Assembly (NCBI GenBank): GCA_029268495.1
Contig: JAJUGF010000001.1
Location: 1-46,670 of the forward strand
Origin: Gracilibacillus sp.
GTDB taxonomy: Bacteria; Bacillota; Bacilli; Bacillales; Amphibacillaceae
DNA length: 46,670 bases
Direction: 5' to 3'
Below are positions 1 through 7,398 of this stretch, piece by piece. Positions within the stretch are counted from its first letter, which is position 1. Every line of letters starts with the position of its first letter. A model generated the notes under the pieces. That model was not told the origin of the DNA. It worked only from the letters and a program-made list of their open reading frames with translations, and ran no database searches. The position numbers and the translations under genes are program-made.

Positions 1-640
1 TATTTTTGCTACACTCGGTTTTGTAATTATTACAACCATTTTCTCTATGAATGATTATTCGGCTACTTTTGAATATCAAGTAGATGGTGAAACGAGACAA
101 TTAGAATATCATTTACCTGCAGTATTTGGTCCCAAAGGTGGAGAGTTACTAACTTCTGACCGAATGGATATGATTATTTCAACACCTGAATGGATGCATG
201 GTGCGGAAGCCCCAAGAAAATTAAATACACTTGTATTGTCATTGATTGTTGGTTTCATACTTTATATTGGTGTAAGATTGATTCTACGTAAGCGAATTGC
301 GGCAGCCATCCAACCAGTACTCAAAAAAGCAAATCCAGAATTGTTAGATGAAGTATGCTACCGCGCTGTAGCAATTGGTTTTCCAGTCTTTACATTAGGT
401 GGTTTAATTTTTGCAGCGATATGGGCTCAAGAAGCATGGGATCGATATTGGGGTTGGGATCCAAAAGAAGTATGGGCTTTAATCACATGGTTCTTTTATG
501 CGATCTTTTTGCATTTACGTTTAACAAGAGGTTGGCACGGTGAACGTTCCGCCTGGTTAGCAGTAATTGGCTTCGCTATTATTATGTTTAACTTGATTGT
601 AGTTAACCTTGTTTTGGCTGGATTACATTCCTATGCATAA
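1..640 (+). CDS. resC: Cytochrome c biogenesis protein ResC (CcsA family), 3' part
   Basis: Partial gene: the reading frame is open from base 2, so the N-terminal half lies outside the window and about 212 C-terminal residues are visible. ResC with ResB forms the system II haem-delivery and ligation complex that attaches haem to apocytochromes c on the outer face of the membrane. The CcsA signature is clear: the tryptophan-rich haem-handling segment [14 protein letters not shown], followed by a histidine (FYAIFLH) and two further hydrophobic segments. An extracytoplasmic stretch rich in charged residues precedes the first visible membrane helix. It lies just upstream of resD, as in the resABCDE operon of Bacillus. 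A factor-independent terminator follows the stop codon. Confidence 0.93.
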   Translation, partial: IFATLGFVIITTIFSMNDYSATFEYQVDGETRQLEYHLPAVFGPKGGELLTSDRMDMIISTPEWMHGAEAPRKLNTLVLSLIVGFILYIGVRLILRKRIAAAIQPVLKKANPELLDEVCYRAVAIGFPVFTLGGLIFAAIWAQEAWDRYWGWDPKEVWALITWFFYAIFLHLRLTRGWHGERSAWLAVIGFAIIMFNLIVVNLVLAGLHSYA

Positions 641-647
641 TAAGGAG

Positions 648-682
648 AAAAGTACAGGAGATTATTGTCGCTTGTACTTTTT
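648..682 (+). terminator. Terminator hairpin after resC, overlapping the resD promoter
   Basis: A 9-bp inverted repeat (648-656 AAAAGTACA with 673-681 TGTACTTTT) ends in a run of T. The -35 box proposed for resD lies in its loop, so the same DNA ends resC transcription and starts resD transcription. Confidence 0.6.
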
Positions 683-693
683 CCGTATATACT
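665..693 (+). promoter_or_regulatory. Candidate SigA promoter of resD
   Basis: TTGTCG (665-670), a 17-base spacer and TATACT (688-693) lie 29 bases before the resD start codon, with an AGGGGG ribosome-binding site between. In B. subtilis resD has its own promoter inside the resABC operon; the arrangement is the same here. Read by eye. Confidence 0.55.
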
Positions 694-721
694 AGAAATG
701 GGATAGGGGGTAAATTATTAA

Positions 722-1429
722 ATGGATAATCGCAAAATATTAGTAGTAGATGATGAAGAACGAATTCGAAGATTACTTAAAATGTATTTAGAGAGAGAAG
801 ACTACATAGTAGACGAAGCAAGTGATGGAGAAGAAGGTTTAGAAAAAGCATTAACAGAAGATTATGAAATCATTCTATTGGACGTCATGATGCCTGGTAA
901 AGATGGTTTAGAAGTATGTAAAGAAATAAGAGAAAAGAAATCTACACCTATTATGATGTTGACAGCAAAGGGGGAAGAAATTAGTCGGATTCATGGCTTT
1001 GAAGCTGGTACAGATGATTATATTGTCAAACCATTTAGTCCAAGAGAAGTTGTACTTAGAGTAAAAGCGTTGTTACGTAGATCTGGAAATGTGCAAGTAA
1101 GTACGCAATTAAACCGATCAAAAGATTTAATTGAATTTCCGCATTTGATCATCGATAATGATGCCCACAGAGTATTAGCTAATAAAAAGGAAGTAAGCTT
1201 AACACCTAAAGAATATGAACTATTACTTTTCCTTGCTAAAGCACCAGATAAAGTGTTTGATCGCGAGGAATTATTGAAAGAAGTTTGGAAGTATGAGTTT
1301 TTTGGTGATTTAAGAACAGTAGATACACATGTAAAAAGACTAAGAGAGAAATTAAGTAAAGTATCCGAAGAAGCAGCAAAGATGATTGTGACAGTTTGGG
1401 GTGTCGGATACAAATTTGATGTACAATAA
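722..1429 (+). CDS. resD: Redox/anaerobiosis response regulator ResD (OmpR family)
   Basis: A 235-residue two-component response regulator. The receiver domain occupies about residues 1-120: acidic pair D10/D11, phospho-acceptor D54 in LLDVMMPG, the conserved Thr of MLTAKGEE and Lys of VKPFSP. An OmpR-type winged helix follows (about 135-233, ending in TVWGVGYKFD). ResD activates genes for aerobic and anaerobic respiration in Bacillus (cytochrome c biogenesis, terminal oxidases, nitrate/nitrite respiration). It has its own promoter and follows resC. The cognate sensor kinase gene resE, which normally comes next, is absent; a cobalamin riboswitch starts within 20 bases of the stop codon. ResD could be phosphorylated by a kinase encoded elsewhere. 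Confidence 0.93.
   Translation: MDNRKILVVDDEERIRRLLKMYLEREDYIVDEASDGEEGLEKALTEDYEIILLDVMMPGKDGLEVCKEIREKKSTPIMMLTAKGEEISRIHGFEAGTDDYIVKPFSPREVVLRVKALLRRSGNVQVSTQLNRSKDLIEFPHLIIDNDAHRVLANKKEVSLTPKEYELLLFLAKAPDKVFDREELLKEVWKYEFFGDLRTVDTHVKRLREKLSKVSEEAAKMIVTVWGVGYKFDVQ
1386..1414 (+). promoter_or_regulatory. Possible SigA promoter for the B12 cassette inside the end of resD
   Basis: TTGTGA (1386-1391), 17 bases and TACAAA (1409-1414) lie in the last codons of resD and would start transcription just before the riboswitch aptamer. The -10 match is mediocre; read-through from the resD promoter is the alternative. Confidence 0.33.
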
Positions 1430-1445
1430 AGTGTGATGTAAACTT

Positions 1446-1704
1446 CGATATATGATGGCGTGTAATTACTTAATAGGGAATCTGGTGGAAGTCCAGAACT
1501 GTCCTCGCAACTGTAATTGTTGACGAAACGCAAATACCATTGTACGTGATGTATGAGAAGGTGCGGAGTAGGAAGAAACATAAGTCAGGAGACCTGCCAT
1601 GATATGAGAATATAATGCTTCGAGGATTGAGCATTCGACGTATTATCTTTTTATTCTTTAGACAGGTTAATACCGATGTGCAATCCTCCTAATTTAAAGG
1701 AGGA
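1446..1704 (+). promoter_or_regulatory. Cobalamin (B12) riboswitch with translational expression platform
   Basis: The conserved cobalamin-aptamer blocks are present: GGGAATCTGGTGGAAGTCC (1476-1494), CCTCGCAACTGTAA (1504-1517) and the B12 box AGTCAGGAGACCTGCC (1583-1598). The closing helix P1 pairs about 1455-1459 with 1596-1600. A downstream hairpin (1614-1619 with 1630-1635) exposes CGAGGA (1621-1626), which is complementary to TCCTCG (1502-1507), as expected for the known L5-L13 kissing loop. The expression platform is a hairpin in which TCCTCCT (1684-1690) pairs with AGGAGGA (1698-1704), the Shine-Dalgarno sequence of the next gene. There is no T-run, so control is probably at translation initiation. 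It precedes a DUF4430 lipoprotein and an ECF S-component gene, predicting B12-repressed vitamin uptake. Confidence 0.93.
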
Positions 1705-1711
1705 AATTTTA

Positions 1712-2089
1712 ATGAAATTAAAAAAAATTTTACTATTGATAAGTTGTTTGTTAGTTGTATCTTTAATGGCATGTTCGCCTAGCGAATCTAAAGAAGAGAA
1801 TTACCATGCTACTATTATTTTGTCGCTTGACAATAATTCCGAAGTTATTGAGGAATTAGATGTTTCGTTTGAACCACCAATGAAATTATTAACACTACTA
1901 GAGAATAATACAGAAATCATCGAAGAAGATGGACTAATCACTAGTATAAATGGACATGAGCAAAATATAGAAGAGAATAAGTTTTGGTTATATGAGATAA
2001 ATGGTGAGATGGCAATGGTGGGTGCAAATGAATATGAAGTAAAAGATAATGATGTAATCCACTTTGATCTTGGGGAAATGCAAGAGTGA
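1712..2089 (+). CDS. DUF4430 (transcobalamin-like) lipoprotein, probable corrinoid-binding protein
   Basis: A 125-residue lipoprotein. The first 20 residues are a lipoprotein signal peptide with lipobox LMAC, so Cys21 is the predicted lipidated residue and the protein sits on the outside of the membrane. The rest has the pattern of DUF4430, a small domain related to the C-terminal cobalamin-binding domain of transcobalamin/intrinsic factor: LLTLLENN near the start, the central FWLYEINGE motif and VKDNDVIHFDLG at the end. The start is set at ATG 1712 because it follows the riboswitch-controlled AGGAGGA; an upstream in-frame ATG at 1676 lacks a ribosome-binding site. The next gene, an ECF S-component, overlaps it by 4 bases. 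Substrate capture for that transporter is inferred from riboswitch control and context. Confidence 0.8.
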   Translation: MKLKKILLLISCLLVVSLMACSPSESKEENYHATIILSLDNNSEVIEELDVSFEPPMKLLTLLENNTEIIEEDGLITSINGHEQNIEENKFWLYEINGEMAMVGANEYEVKDNDVIHFDLGEMQE

Positions 2090-2589
2090 ATCAACGTGTC
2101 TATCGTTTAACACTACTTGCAATGCTCATAACAATAGCAGTTGTAGGACGATTAGCTATGCAATATATTCCTAGTGTTCAACCAGTTACTGCTATCATTA
2201 TTATTTCTGGCTATTTATTAGGACCGAGCGCAGGAATCATAATTGGTGTCGCGACTGTTTACTTAACTAATTTATCATTAGGCATGGGAATTTGGACAAT
2301 ATGGCAAATGATAGCGTGGGGAAGTATTGGATTATTTGCAGGTATTATTGGACGTTTTCAGTGGAAAAAGGAGAAAAAAATCTTAATTATTTTTAGTTTT
2401 TTTGCTGCATATTATTATGGGCTTATTCTAAATAGTAGCATGTTTGTATATACAGATAAGTTTATCCCGTTTTTGTTATCCAGTTTACCATTTGATACAT
2501 ATCATGCAATTGGTAACGTTATTTTTGTATCTATATTATATCCGATTTTAAAAAAAGCTTTAAAAAGAACAAATAATAAACTACAATGA
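2086..2589 (+). CDS. ECF transporter S-component, probable cobalamin/corrinoid specificity
   Basis: A 167-residue polytopic membrane protein with about five or six hydrophobic helices, matching the size and layout of energy-coupling-factor S-components (substrate-binding membrane subunits). Family-like features are the N-terminal LAMLITIAVVGRLAMQYIP, the GPSAGIIIGV loop and the C-terminal YHAIGNVIFVSILYPIL, resembling the CbrT/cobalamin group and other vitamin S-components. Its ATG overlaps the stop of the DUF4430 gene (ATGA), implying translational coupling. No EcfA/EcfT energising subunits are nearby, so it presumably uses a shared module (group II ECF). The cobalamin riboswitch upstream points to B12 or a precursor as substrate; this is inference, not visible in the protein alone. 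Confidence 0.78.
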   Translation: MNQRVYRLTLLAMLITIAVVGRLAMQYIPSVQPVTAIIIISGYLLGPSAGIIIGVATVYLTNLSLGMGIWTIWQMIAWGSIGLFAGIIGRFQWKKEKKILIIFSFFAAYYYGLILNSSMFVYTDKFIPFLLSSLPFDTYHAIGNVIFVSILYPILKKALKRTNNKLQ

Positions 2590-2621
2590 AACCACATCAA
2601 ATTGGAATGTGGTTTTTTTTG
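2589..2621 (+). terminator. Terminator of the B12 uptake operon
   Basis: Inverted repeat ACCACAT (2591-2597) / ATGTGGT (2607-2613) is followed by eight T. It ends the riboswitch-controlled operon, and its T-run merges into the -35 box of the sigX promoter. Confidence 0.8.
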
Positions 2622-2646
2622 TAACTTTTTTTGTGTTTGTTTCGAC
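2620..2646 (+). promoter_or_regulatory. SigX-type autoregulatory promoter of sigX
   Basis: TGTAAC (2620-2625), exactly 17 bases, then CGAC (2643-2646). This matches the ECF/SigX promoter pattern known in B. subtilis, where sigX is autoregulated. It lies 28 bases upstream of the TTG start, with AAAGGAGGT between. Confidence 0.75.
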
Positions 2647-2673
2647 AAATATTCTATAAAGGAGGTCATCTGA

Positions 2674-3222
2674 TTGAAACAGATTTTCGATGATCTTTAT
2701 GAGCGTTATCATCAAGATATGTATAAGTATGTATTTTATTTAGTGAAAAATAGAGAACAAACAGAAGATATTATCCAGGAAGTATATATCCGAGTATTAA
2801 AATCGTACCATACTTTTAAAGGCGATAGTTCTGAAAAAACATGGTTATTCTCAATTGCAAGACATGTGACATTAGATCATTTTCGGAAAATGAAGCGAAA
2901 AAGAGACAGAGTGTTAGAATTTTTTAATTGGAATGAACATGAATCGAATATAAAATCTACTGAACCAATACCAGAGGAAGTGGCAATTAAGAATGAAGAA
3001 GCTGCACAACTTTATCAATCTTTAAATGTATGTACAAATGATCAAAAACAAGTCATTTTATTACGTTTTTTATATGATTTTTCTATTGATGAGACCGCAA
3101 AAATTCTTGGTTTTTCCATAAGTAAAGTCAAAACAACTCAACATCGCGCCTTAAAAATATTAAAAAAATACTATAACAGTACATATGACAAAGAAGGTGA
3201 AGATTTTGACAAACAAGCATAA
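2674..3222 (+). CDS. sigX: ECF RNA polymerase sigma factor SigX
   Basis: A 182-residue ECF sigma factor. Region 2 spans about residues 8-75 (LYERYHQDMYKYVFYLVKN, DIIQEVYIRVLKSYHTF, SSEKTWLFSIARH). Region 4 is about 120-170 (VILLRFLYDFSIDETAKILG, SKVKTTQHRALKILKK). The sequence is strikingly close to B. subtilis SigX as I remember it. SigX controls cell-envelope charge and cationic-peptide resistance genes. The TTG start at 2674 is supported by AAAGGAGGT 7 bases upstream. The gene sits downstream of the res locus as in B. subtilis, and its stop codon overlaps the anti-sigma gene rsiX. A SigX-type promoter precedes it, so it is probably self-activated. Confidence 0.93.
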   Translation: MKQIFDDLYERYHQDMYKYVFYLVKNREQTEDIIQEVYIRVLKSYHTFKGDSSEKTWLFSIARHVTLDHFRKMKRKRDRVLEFFNWNEHESNIKSTEPIPEEVAIKNEEAAQLYQSLNVCTNDQKQVILLRFLYDFSIDETAKILGFSISKVKTTQHRALKILKKYYNSTYDKEGEDFDKQA

Positions 3223-4360
3223 TGAAAATTTTGAGAAGTGGATAAAAAAGTTACCAGATATTTCAGATCATCGTTCAAAAGAGGACGTGTATCGTAGCAT
3301 ATACATTCAAATGGAAGAAAAAAAAGTTCAAATAGATAGAAGCAAGTGGCTTGTTCCAACACTAGCGACAATATGTAGTATTGTTTTATTAGTTATTATT
3401 ATTCAAAACATGGAACACATATCATGGAATGAATCTTCGAATGATATAGCAGTAGAGAACAGTGCAAATGACGAATTTAGTATATATTCCGCAGTGGAAG
3501 AAAGCGAAATGCAACAAGATGTTATGGAAGGTGCAACGCAAAATGAATTAGGGGATTTAAAAGGCAAGCGAACAATACAAGAGTCCTATATTGGGTATGA
3601 TAATAACGAAGATAATATAACATTAGCAGTCGTTTCAGATGGTGCACAATACGTTGTACCAATCACATTATTAGTTCCAAGTGATTCTCTTCCAGGTATG
3701 AATACATTATATGAAAATATAGCCCAATATGTAGATATGAATCAAAATGGATTTCAAACATTACATTTTGAAGAACTTGAATTTGATATTCATGATAATT
3801 CTGCTTCCATCCTATTGAACGACACGTATTCTGTCCAAAATAGTAGTACAAATTATCATTTGTTCCGACAAATGTTAGATACTATTTTCACTACAAATGG
3901 GGTTGAGCAAATCGAAGTATCCGGAACCCATTCATTTGTACTTGAACAGACCAATTTTGCTTCTGATTACATTCAAAATAAATTTTACAAAGTATATCAA
4001 TATCAAAATAGTGAGGAAAAATGGCTCATTCCTGTTTATAATAGCGATGTAGAAACAATAGAGCAGGCATTAGAAGAAATGAAAAAGGATGAAGAAGCGT
4101 ATCATATTCACAAGACCATTCCTAGTGATACGAAAATAAACACTTCGAGTATTGATGGGATATTAGAAGTTCGAGTTGAATCAAGTGAGTTACTCATACC
4201 TACTGATCAAACTATTTTTCTAGAGTCCATATTAGCAACTGCAAAAGAATTTGGATTTAATGCTGTTCGTTTTTATGTTAATTTTGATAACGCAACTGAC
4301 TATAATTTATCGGAACCTATTGAAGTACCTGACTATATAAATCCACAATTTGCGCAGTGA
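3206..4360 (+). CDS. rsiX: Anti-sigma-X factor RsiX
   Basis: About 384 residues with the RsiX layout: a short cytoplasmic N-terminal part that would bind SigX, one transmembrane helix (WLVPTLATICSIVLLVIIIQ, about residues 48-68), and a long extracytoplasmic region rich in Glu, Ser and Asn. It is assigned chiefly from its position overlapping the end of sigX and from this topology; RsiX proteins diverge strongly. The start is set at TTG 3206, which has AAGGTG six bases upstream and overlaps sigX by 17 bases; an in-frame ATG at 3185 is possible but has no clear ribosome-binding site. Translational coupling to sigX would keep the two proteins in balance. A strong hairpin follows. Confidence 0.85.
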   Translation: MTNKHNENFEKWIKKLPDISDHRSKEDVYRSIYIQMEEKKVQIDRSKWLVPTLATICSIVLLVIIIQNMEHISWNESSNDIAVENSANDEFSIYSAVEESEMQQDVMEGATQNELGDLKGKRTIQESYIGYDNNEDNITLAVVSDGAQYVVPITLLVPSDSLPGMNTLYENIAQYVDMNQNGFQTLHFEELEFDIHDNSASILLNDTYSVQNSSTNYHLFRQMLDTIFTTNGVEQIEVSGTHSFVLEQTNFASDYIQNKFYKVYQYQNSEEKWLIPVYNSDVETIEQALEEMKKDEEAYHIHKTIPSDTKINTSSIDGILEVRVESSELLIPTDQTIFLESILATAKEFGFNAVRFYVNFDNATDYNLSEPIEVPDYINPQFAQ

Positions 4361-4391
4361 AAGTATTCAAATATCTATTTATTTGTAGTAT

Positions 4392-4430
4392 AATAATCGA
4401 AGTAGGTCATCATTAGCTACTTCGATTATT
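4392..4430. terminator. Bidirectional terminator between rsiX and fer
   Basis: A 14-bp inverted repeat (4392-4405 with 4417-4430) lies between the convergent genes rsiX and fer. The fer stop codon is inside the right arm. T-runs are weak on both strands, but the location suits a shared terminator. Confidence 0.55.
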
Positions 4431-4647
4431 TACTAAATTGTCTCACTTTGATGGATTCAGTTGGACAAGACATTTCTGCTTCCATAACATCCTCTACTTC
4501 CGCTAAAGGTATTTGTTCCAACATCTGGTTGTTTCCATATTTACAATATGCCAATCCCTCATCATCATAATCAAACACATTTGGTGCAGTTGCCCCGCAA
4601 ACTCCACATGCAATGCAAGTTTCTTTATCTACACATGAAAAATACAT
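4426..4647 (-). CDS. fer: 4Fe-4S ferredoxin Fer
   Basis: A 73-residue Bacillus-type ferredoxin. Three cysteines of the single [4Fe-4S] cluster are in CIACGVC and the fourth is in SCPTESI near the C-terminus; ATAPNVFDYDDEG between them is typical. It carries single electrons in the cytoplasm. The start is placed at ATG 4647 because AGGAAGG lies 11 bases upstream; the GTG at 4659 would overlap that ribosome-binding site. It is transcribed divergently from ypbB-recS, the same neighbourhood as in B. subtilis. Its stop codon lies inside a hairpin shared with rsiX. Confidence 0.92.
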   Translation of the reverse strand: MYFSCVDKETCIACGVCGATAPNVFDYDDEGLAYCKYGNNQMLEQIPLAEVEDVMEAEMSCPTESIKVRQFSK

Positions 4648-4752
4648 ACCGTCAATCACCTTCCTAACAACTAGCTTAGCACATCTTCCTCATAAAATCC
4701 TTTACTTTGTCACAGACTGAACCTCTACACAATTCTACTTAATAATTGTTAC

Positions 4753-4781
4753 TTTATCTTTCTATATATGCTTGGTAAAAT
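4753..4781 (+). promoter_or_regulatory. Possible extended -10 promoter of ypbB-recS
   Basis: TTTATC (4753-4758), 17 bases, then TAAAAT (4776-4781) preceded by TGG (extended -10). Transcription would begin near 4788, upstream of the ATG at 4805. The -35 box is poor. Confidence 0.38.
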
Positions 4782-4804
4782 GGAATAAGATTGGAGAAAA
4801 TACG

Positions 4805-5851
4805 ATGTTTCATTATATCTTACTAGTTTGCATTAAATATATAAAATCAGAAAGATCCATTAATAATATTTATTATTTGTTAAAAGGTAAAAAATCTACT
4901 CAAACAATTCAGGATGCCTATCTTTTCCAACTAACTAATTTTTTTGGGATTTATCCGCAATTAGAAAAAAATACTTTTAATAATTTTGTTACTCAATTAC
5001 TTAATAATCAATTGATTAAACATGTAAATAATGATTTTGTGATAATAACAACATATGGTGAAACGTACTTAAATAATAATAAGCGACCATTGTATTTTAA
5101 TGGTTTAAACTACAACAAAATAGACAGGGCATATTTACAATCAATAATCTTACTCATTCAAACAACAACCAATCTTGCAAATGGTAATAATCGTTTTATT
5201 CCAGTGATCGAGGATTACCAAGTACAAAAGATTGTGAAAAAAGTACTGCAAACAAAGTTAAATAATCCAGAAGTTATTTGTTCTTCTGTATATAAAGATT
5301 TACATACACTTTTAGATAGCTATAATGGTGATGATAGAGTCAAAGAGATGTTTGTGATGTACTTAACATCTAATAATGAAATAGGTCATAGTATGCAACA
5401 ATTGGCGGAAACTTATAAGATGAGTATAGAAGATGTATATTGTGAACTAATGAATCTAATACATTATCAGTTATCTGAAATAGAACAAAACAGAAGTGCA
5501 TTCTTATTTTTACCGAATTTAATTGGAACTAAAAATGTAGAATTATTAACGGATTCAGCAAAAAGGACGTATGAGCTTCTATTAAAAAGTCATACTGTGA
5601 AAGAAATCTCTCAAATTAGATTATTAAAAGAGAATACGATATATGATCATATTGTAGAAATAGCATACCAATTTCCAGTCAATATTTATCATTATATGTC
5701 TGTTGAAGTCTACGAAAAGATTAGGTATGTATTAGATGAACTTCATACTACAAAATTAAAAGAATTAAAATCTAAATTACCTGATTCTGTTACATATTTT
5801 CAAATTAAGCTAGCTATTGCGATTACATACCGAAATAGAAATGAGGAATAA
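4805..5851 (+). CDS. ypbB: YpbB, helicase-associated helix-turn-helix protein
   Basis: A 348-residue cytoplasmic protein of the YpbB family. The N-terminal part contains the family-like stretch IYYLLKGKKSTQTIQDAYLFQL. The C-terminal third has the layout of a helicase-associated HTH domain (about residues 255-340: TYELLLKSHTVKEISQIRLL, ENTIYDHIVEIAYQFP). YpbB is encoded immediately before the RecQ paralogue RecS in Bacillus, and here the two genes are 2 bases apart, so they are co-transcribed and probably work together. The exact role is unknown. The start is set at ATG 4805, with GGAG about 8 bases upstream, rather than an in-frame TTG at 4772. Confidence 0.87.
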   Translation: MFHYILLVCIKYIKSERSINNIYYLLKGKKSTQTIQDAYLFQLTNFFGIYPQLEKNTFNNFVTQLLNNQLIKHVNNDFVIITTYGETYLNNNKRPLYFNGLNYNKIDRAYLQSIILLIQTTTNLANGNNRFIPVIEDYQVQKIVKKVLQTKLNNPEVICSSVYKDLHTLLDSYNGDDRVKEMFVMYLTSNNEIGHSMQQLAETYKMSIEDVYCELMNLIHYQLSEIEQNRSAFLFLPNLIGTKNVELLTDSAKRTYELLLKSHTVKEISQIRLLKENTIYDHIVEIAYQFPVNIYHYMSVEVYEKIRYVLDELHTTKLKELKSKLPDSVTYFQIKLAIAITYRNRNEE

Positions 5852-5853
5852 AA

Positions 5854-7377
5854 ATGCTAGAGAATAATCTAGAAAAATATTTAAAAAAATATTTTGGCTA
5901 TGACTCATTTCGTGAAGGTCAAAAAGAAATTATCGAATCTGTTTTACAACAACAACATACTCTAGCGGTTTTACCAACTGGATCAGGTAAATCCATCTGT
6001 TATCAGTTACCTGCAATGATATTAAATCAATTAGTTATCGTTGTCTCACCGCTTTTATCGTTAATGACAGACCAAGTTAAAGAATTAAAAGCATTTGGTA
6101 TGAAAGATGTTGCTGCAATGAACAGTTTTATATCTTATAATGAAAAAAAATACATTTTAAATAACTTGTCTAAGTTTAGAATAGTCTTTTGCTCACCAGA
6201 AATGTTGCAAAATTCACATGTGATAAAAAAGTTACAAACAATACAGATTGGCTTATTTGTCATTGACGAAGCACATTGTTTGTCACAGTGGGGGTATGAT
6301 TTTAGACCTGATTATTTACGTCTAACAGAAATTCACAGATTGTTAAATAACCCACCTATTTTAGCTTTATCTGCTACTGCAACGGAAGAAGTGCGAACAG
6401 ATATTATCAACATATTAAGATTGAAAAAGTATCAGTTATTTATCTATCCAATTGATAAAGCCAATATAAGTTATATCGTGAGAAAAACAACGCATCCAGA
6501 CCAAAAAAAACAGGATATTGTTGAATTACTTAAACAATATCCTGTGCCAACTATGATTTATTTCTCGAGTAGATTAGAAACAGAAAGAATTTCTTCTTAT
6601 CTCAAGTCGGAATTACCTTCATTGCGTATCGCATTTTATCATGGTGGTTTAGATACCACTGATCGCATTGTTATTCAACAACAATTTATGGCAAATCAAT
6701 TAGACATTGTATGTTGTACAAGTGCGTTCGGAATGGGTATTAATAAACCAGACGTACGTTTAGTTATTCATTATCATATACCAAGTCAATTAGAATCTTT
6801 TATCCAAGAAGTTGGACGTTGTGGGCGAGACGGGAAATCTAGTGTTAGTGTAACATTGTTTCATGACTCTGATAAAAGAATACCTTATCATCTTATCCAA
6901 TCAGAGTTACCAGATGTGACTCATGTTCGTGTAGTATTAGAGAGGGCAAGACGTGAAAATATGTTACATGTCTCTTTGTTAGAGGATATATTTCTACAAA
7001 CTTCTGATAATAATGAATCACAATGGCGATTTTTAAGATATCATTTAGAACAGTTTCATTTGATTGAAAAGGAAACAATTAAATTGAATAATAATAATAC
7101 AAGTGATTTTATAAATTATATTGAAAAGATAATCTCGAGTCGTAGAGATTATAAAATGAAGAAGTTAAGCGAGATGCTCGACTGGATTGATACATCAGAC
7201 TGTAGAAGAGAAAAGTTGTTTGATCCTTTTCAAGAAGAAATACAAAAGTTAGAAAGTATGTGTTGTGATCAATGTGGATTTAATTGGGATTTTTGGAAGC
7301 CAGATAAGATTAAGACAAACGAGTATAGACGAACATGGGAACAGATGTTAGCTGACAAATTGTTGCAATCGATATAA
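5854..7377 (+). CDS. recS: ATP-dependent DNA helicase RecS (RecQ family)
   Basis: A 507-residue short RecQ-type 3'-5' DNA helicase. Motif 0 is at FREGQKEII, Walker A is TGSGKSICYQ, the Walker B/DEAH box is VIDEAHCLSQWGYDFRPDY, and motif VI is QEVGRCGRDGK. A RecQ-type zinc-binding cysteine cluster lies near the C-terminus (one Cys in SDCRRE, then MCCDQCGF). No HRDC domain follows, which fits RecS rather than full-length RecQ. It would act in recombinational repair and replication-fork restart. It is tightly coupled to ypbB (2-base gap). Confidence 0.92.
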   Translation: MLENNLEKYLKKYFGYDSFREGQKEIIESVLQQQHTLAVLPTGSGKSICYQLPAMILNQLVIVVSPLLSLMTDQVKELKAFGMKDVAAMNSFISYNEKKYILNNLSKFRIVFCSPEMLQNSHVIKKLQTIQIGLFVIDEAHCLSQWGYDFRPDYLRLTEIHRLLNNPPILALSATATEEVRTDIINILRLKKYQLFIYPIDKANISYIVRKTTHPDQKKQDIVELLKQYPVPTMIYFSSRLETERISSYLKSELPSLRIAFYHGGLDTTDRIVIQQQFMANQLDIVCCTSAFGMGINKPDVRLVIHYHIPSQLESFIQEVGRCGRDGKSSVSVTLFHDSDKRIPYHLIQSELPDVTHVRVVLERARRENMLHVSLLEDIFLQTSDNNESQWRFLRYHLEQFHLIEKETIKLNNNNTSDFINYIEKIISSRRDYKMKKLSEMLDWIDTSDCRREKLFDPFQEEIQKLESMCCDQCGFNWDFWKPDKIKTNEYRRTWEQMLADKLLQSI

Positions 7378-7398
7378 TATATTAAGTAGGGGGAATAC

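Noticed and set aside
1018-1581. A 187-codon open frame on the minus strand opposite resD and the riboswitch
   Set aside because: It is antisense to a certain gene and to a conserved riboswitch aptamer, has no ribosome-binding site and no protein-family pattern.
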